NCBI GenBank assembly: GCA_030040055.1
Contig: JASHUK010000138.1
Location: 1-6,575, forward strand
DNA length: 6,575 nt
Source: Nitrososphaerales archaeon
Lineage (GTDB): Archaea > Thermoproteota > Nitrososphaeria > Nitrososphaerales > Gagatemarchaeaceae
Direction: 5' to 3'
The first letter of the stretch is position 1, and every line of letters begins with the position of its first letter. Made by a program: the position numbers and the translations under genes. Under the pieces are notes generated by a model, which was not told the origin of the DNA, did no database searches, and saw only the letters and a program-made list of their open reading frames with translations. Shown in pieces: positions 4,809 through 6,575 of the stretch.

Positions 4809-6575
4809 TCAGTTCGACCAGAACTGCCTGGTGGTCACGAACCTGATCTTCGCCTCCAGAAGGGTGGCGTAGAACTCCTGCTCGTCCTCGTGCATCTCTG
4901 CGAGAATCCTGGACGCCGTCTGCGGGCCGATGCCGTAGACCGACTGGGCTATCACCGCCTTCCTCCCGTACGAGAGGACCAGGTCGGCCCCCCGCCTGGC
5001 CTTCGCCAGCTCGGCCCTCTCCTCCTCGGTCAGCGGTTCCCGCGCCTCCCTCTTCTTCAGGAGGTCGGCCAGCTTGAAGCTCCCCCAGTAGCACGGCGCG
5101 AGCAGCCCGCCGCCGCAGGCTGTGCAATGGGGCTCCTCGGGGAGGTCCCCCACCGCGGACCTGCCCTGGTCGAGCCCGCACCTCAGACAGACGAGACTGA
5201 CCTCGGTCCCGAAGATGCTGGCCTTCATCCTCTGATAGGAAGACTTCCCAAGGGAGTCCGGCGCGACGGCTTCCGGGACCTCCAGGTACCTGTACAGCAG
5301 GGAGTAAGCTATCGGGGTCGGCCTCTCCGCCGCGAGGAACGTCTGGACCTCCACCGACCCCTCGGCCACGTGGACCAGAACCTCCTTCGCCCTTGCCATG
5401 TCGATCAGGTCCCTCCCAGTCTCCTGAAGCGCCTCCTCGAATATCGGGGTCTTCTCGAACCTCGTGGGCAGCGAGCACAGGTTGGGGTGGGCTATCAGCT
5501 TGCCCCTCTTCAGGGCGCCGAACCTCTCGGCCACGTACTTCACCCGCGCCGGGAACGGGAAGTTCCTCTGGGCGGCCACCGCATAGGTCTTCTCCAGCTC
5601 GTCGGGGGGGATCCCGAGAAGCTCCCTCGCAAGGGCCTTCAGGTCGAGGTCTTCGGTGTCCTCGACCAGCTCGAAGAGTATCCTGTACCCGTCGAGCCAC
5701 CAGACCCGCACGAGCCCCCTCCTGGAGAGCATCTCCTCGAAGACGTACGCGAAGGTCCTGTTTACCGACTCCCCGAAGCACATGTGCACGACCAGGTACT
5801 TCCCGAACCCCTCGAACAGGACTAGCCTGTCCGAGGGGACGGGCGCCCCCATCTTCTTCTGCTCCTCGATCTGGTCGGCGACGAGGGCCTTCGCCGAGGC
5901 GTCCCCCGGGATCCCCCGCAGGGCCCGTTCCAGCCCCTCCTCGCCCGCGTCGATCCCCTCGGAAACCTCTCTCCTCAGCCTCCCAGAGGCGACGGCGAGG
6001 TCGTACGGTAGCGGTAGCATCTCCCCGTCCCAGGTCGCCAGGGCGGCCAGGGGGTCTTCGACCGGGGTGACGTAGATCTTCCTGTCCTCGGCGACCTGCT
6101 CTATCTGCCAGATCCTCCCCTTGCAGACGAAGTGGACCCCGACCTTCGCCTTCAACAGGACGAACTCCTCTCCGAGTATCCCTACCGCCTCGTTCGTCGT
6201 GACGTCGACCACTAAGTACCTCGTCTCGTCCGGGATCATCGAAAGGTTCTCGAAGTAGTAGTCACGCGTTAGCCCGGTCCTTGACAGGGACCTGCCGTCG
6301 ACCCGGACCTTCCTCAGCTCTGCAAGGTAGCTGACCGTCCTCCAGAACGCCTCCTGGTCGAGGGAGGAGTAGGGAGACGCCTTCCTCACCTCCGCGAGCA
6401 GGGCGTCCCCGTCCATCGAGCCGAAGTCCATCAGGTACCCCGCGATCTGGTGGGCCAGCACGTCGAGGGAGTTGCGGTAGGGTCGGGTAGGCTCGATCTT
6501 CCCAGCCGAGGCCTGGGAGATGCTGCTGGACGACTCGACCACGTCGTCAGCCGAGACGGCAACGAGGACCCCTTT
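4809..6575 (-). CDS. lhr: Lhr-family helicase, C-terminal part
   Basis: Lhr proteins are superfamily 2 DNA/RNA helicases with a large C-terminal extension, linked to DNA repair. Only 588 residues are in view. The frame stays open to the right edge, and its first residues (KGVLVAVSADDVVE) look like the end of the second RecA-like domain, so the ATPase motor lies outside. There follow a winged-helix region (LDVLAHQIAGYL, about 6470-6420) and the Lhr beta-sheet core (YFENLSMIP, HFVCKGRIWQIEQV, ending near WDGEMLPLPY at 6000-6030). Near the C-terminus are a four-cysteine zinc ribbon (CLRC...CTAC, 5115-5189) and a helix-hairpin-helix motif YGIGPQTASRIL (about 4902-4937). A GTG at 6542 is internal. 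It heads the operon with the unknown protein and the phosphoesterase. Confidence 0.92.
   Translation of the reverse strand, partial: KGVLVAVSADDVVESSSSISQASAGKIEPTRPYRNSLDVLAHQIAGYLMDFGSMDGDALLAEVRKASPYSSLDQEAFWRTVSYLAELRKVRVDGRSLSRTGLTRDYYFENLSMIPDETRYLVVDVTTNEAVGILGEEFVLLKAKVGVHFVCKGRIWQIEQVAEDRKIYVTPVEDPLAALATWDGEMLPLPYDLAVASGRLRREVSEGIDAGEEGLERALRGIPGDASAKALVADQIEEQKKMGAPVPSDRLVLFEGFGKYLVVHMCFGESVNRTFAYVFEEMLSRRGLVRVWWLDGYRILFELVEDTEDLDLKALARELLGIPPDELEKTYAVAAQRNFPFPARVKYVAERFGALKRGKLIAHPNLCSLPTRFEKTPIFEEALQETGRDLIDMARAKEVLVHVAEGSVEVQTFLAAERPTPIAYSLLYRYLEVPEAVAPDSLGKSSYQRMKASIFGTEVSLVCLRCGLDQGRSAVGDLPEEPHCTACGGGLLAPCYWGSFKLADLLKKREAREPLTEEERAELAKARRGADLVLSYGRKAVIAQSVYGIGPQTASRILAEMHEDEQEFYATLLEAKIRFVTTRQFWSN

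Noticed and set aside
4791..5825. 344-codon + strand frame
   Set aside because: It is antisense to the Lhr helicase, where the zinc ribbon, helix-hairpin-helix and beta core are clear. Its composition is that of a shadow.
6540..6542. GTG as the start codon of the helicase gene
   Set aside because: The frame is open upstream to the window edge, and the residues before this GTG fit the end of the helicase motor domain, so it is an internal valine.
1..6575. CRISPR arrays, insertion sequences, attachment sites
   Set aside because: I saw no spaced repeats, transposase-like frames or terminal inverted repeats. Although tRNA genes are common integration sites, no duplicated tRNA 3' end is present.

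Overview
This is a GC-rich window that reads as archaeal. Two tRNA genes contain short introns at non-canonical positions and do not encode the 3' CCA. AT-rich TATA-like boxes lie about 25-33 bases before several start codons, suggesting leaderless or very short-leader transcripts. The proteins are archaeal types: an SbcD/Mre11-related small phosphoesterase, an Lhr-family helicase with a zinc ribbon and a helix-hairpin-helix tail, and a Gpt-like phosphoribosyltransferase ending in a VFPFE motif. I infer a high-GC member of the Thermoproteota (a Nitrososphaeria- or Bathyarchaeia-like lineage is possible), but the sequence alone does not settle the lineage.

Left part (1-1775): a tRNA-Ser(GCU) gene on the + strand appears to be interrupted by three small introns, in the D-loop, the anticodon stem and the T-loop. 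It converges on enolase (- strand). Divergent from enolase is a tRNA-Val(UAC) with one intron in the 5' strand of the anticodon stem. The roughly 100 bp between enolase and tRNA-Val carry back-to-back promoters.

Middle (1777-3325): a purine-type phosphoribosyltransferase begins one base after tRNA-Val and overlaps, tail to tail, a CoA-pyrophosphatase-like Nudix hydrolase on the - strand. The Nudix gene diverges from a single-domain thioredoxin (WCGPCK), whose TATA-like box suits leaderless transcription. These genes are housekeeping in character: glycolysis, purine salvage, nucleotide or CoA clean-up, and redox control.

Right part (3330-6575): a tightly packed - strand operon is transcribed in the order Lhr helicase (its N-terminal motor lies beyond the window) -> unrecognised 232-residue protein -> SbcD/Mre11-related phosphoesterase. 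The last two genes are joined by an exact stop-start junction (TAG then TTG). A helicase and an Mre11-type phosphoesterase together suggest nucleic-acid processing or repair. The uncharacterised protein between them is the best candidate here for something undescribed. The other main point of interest is the triple-intron tRNA-Ser.
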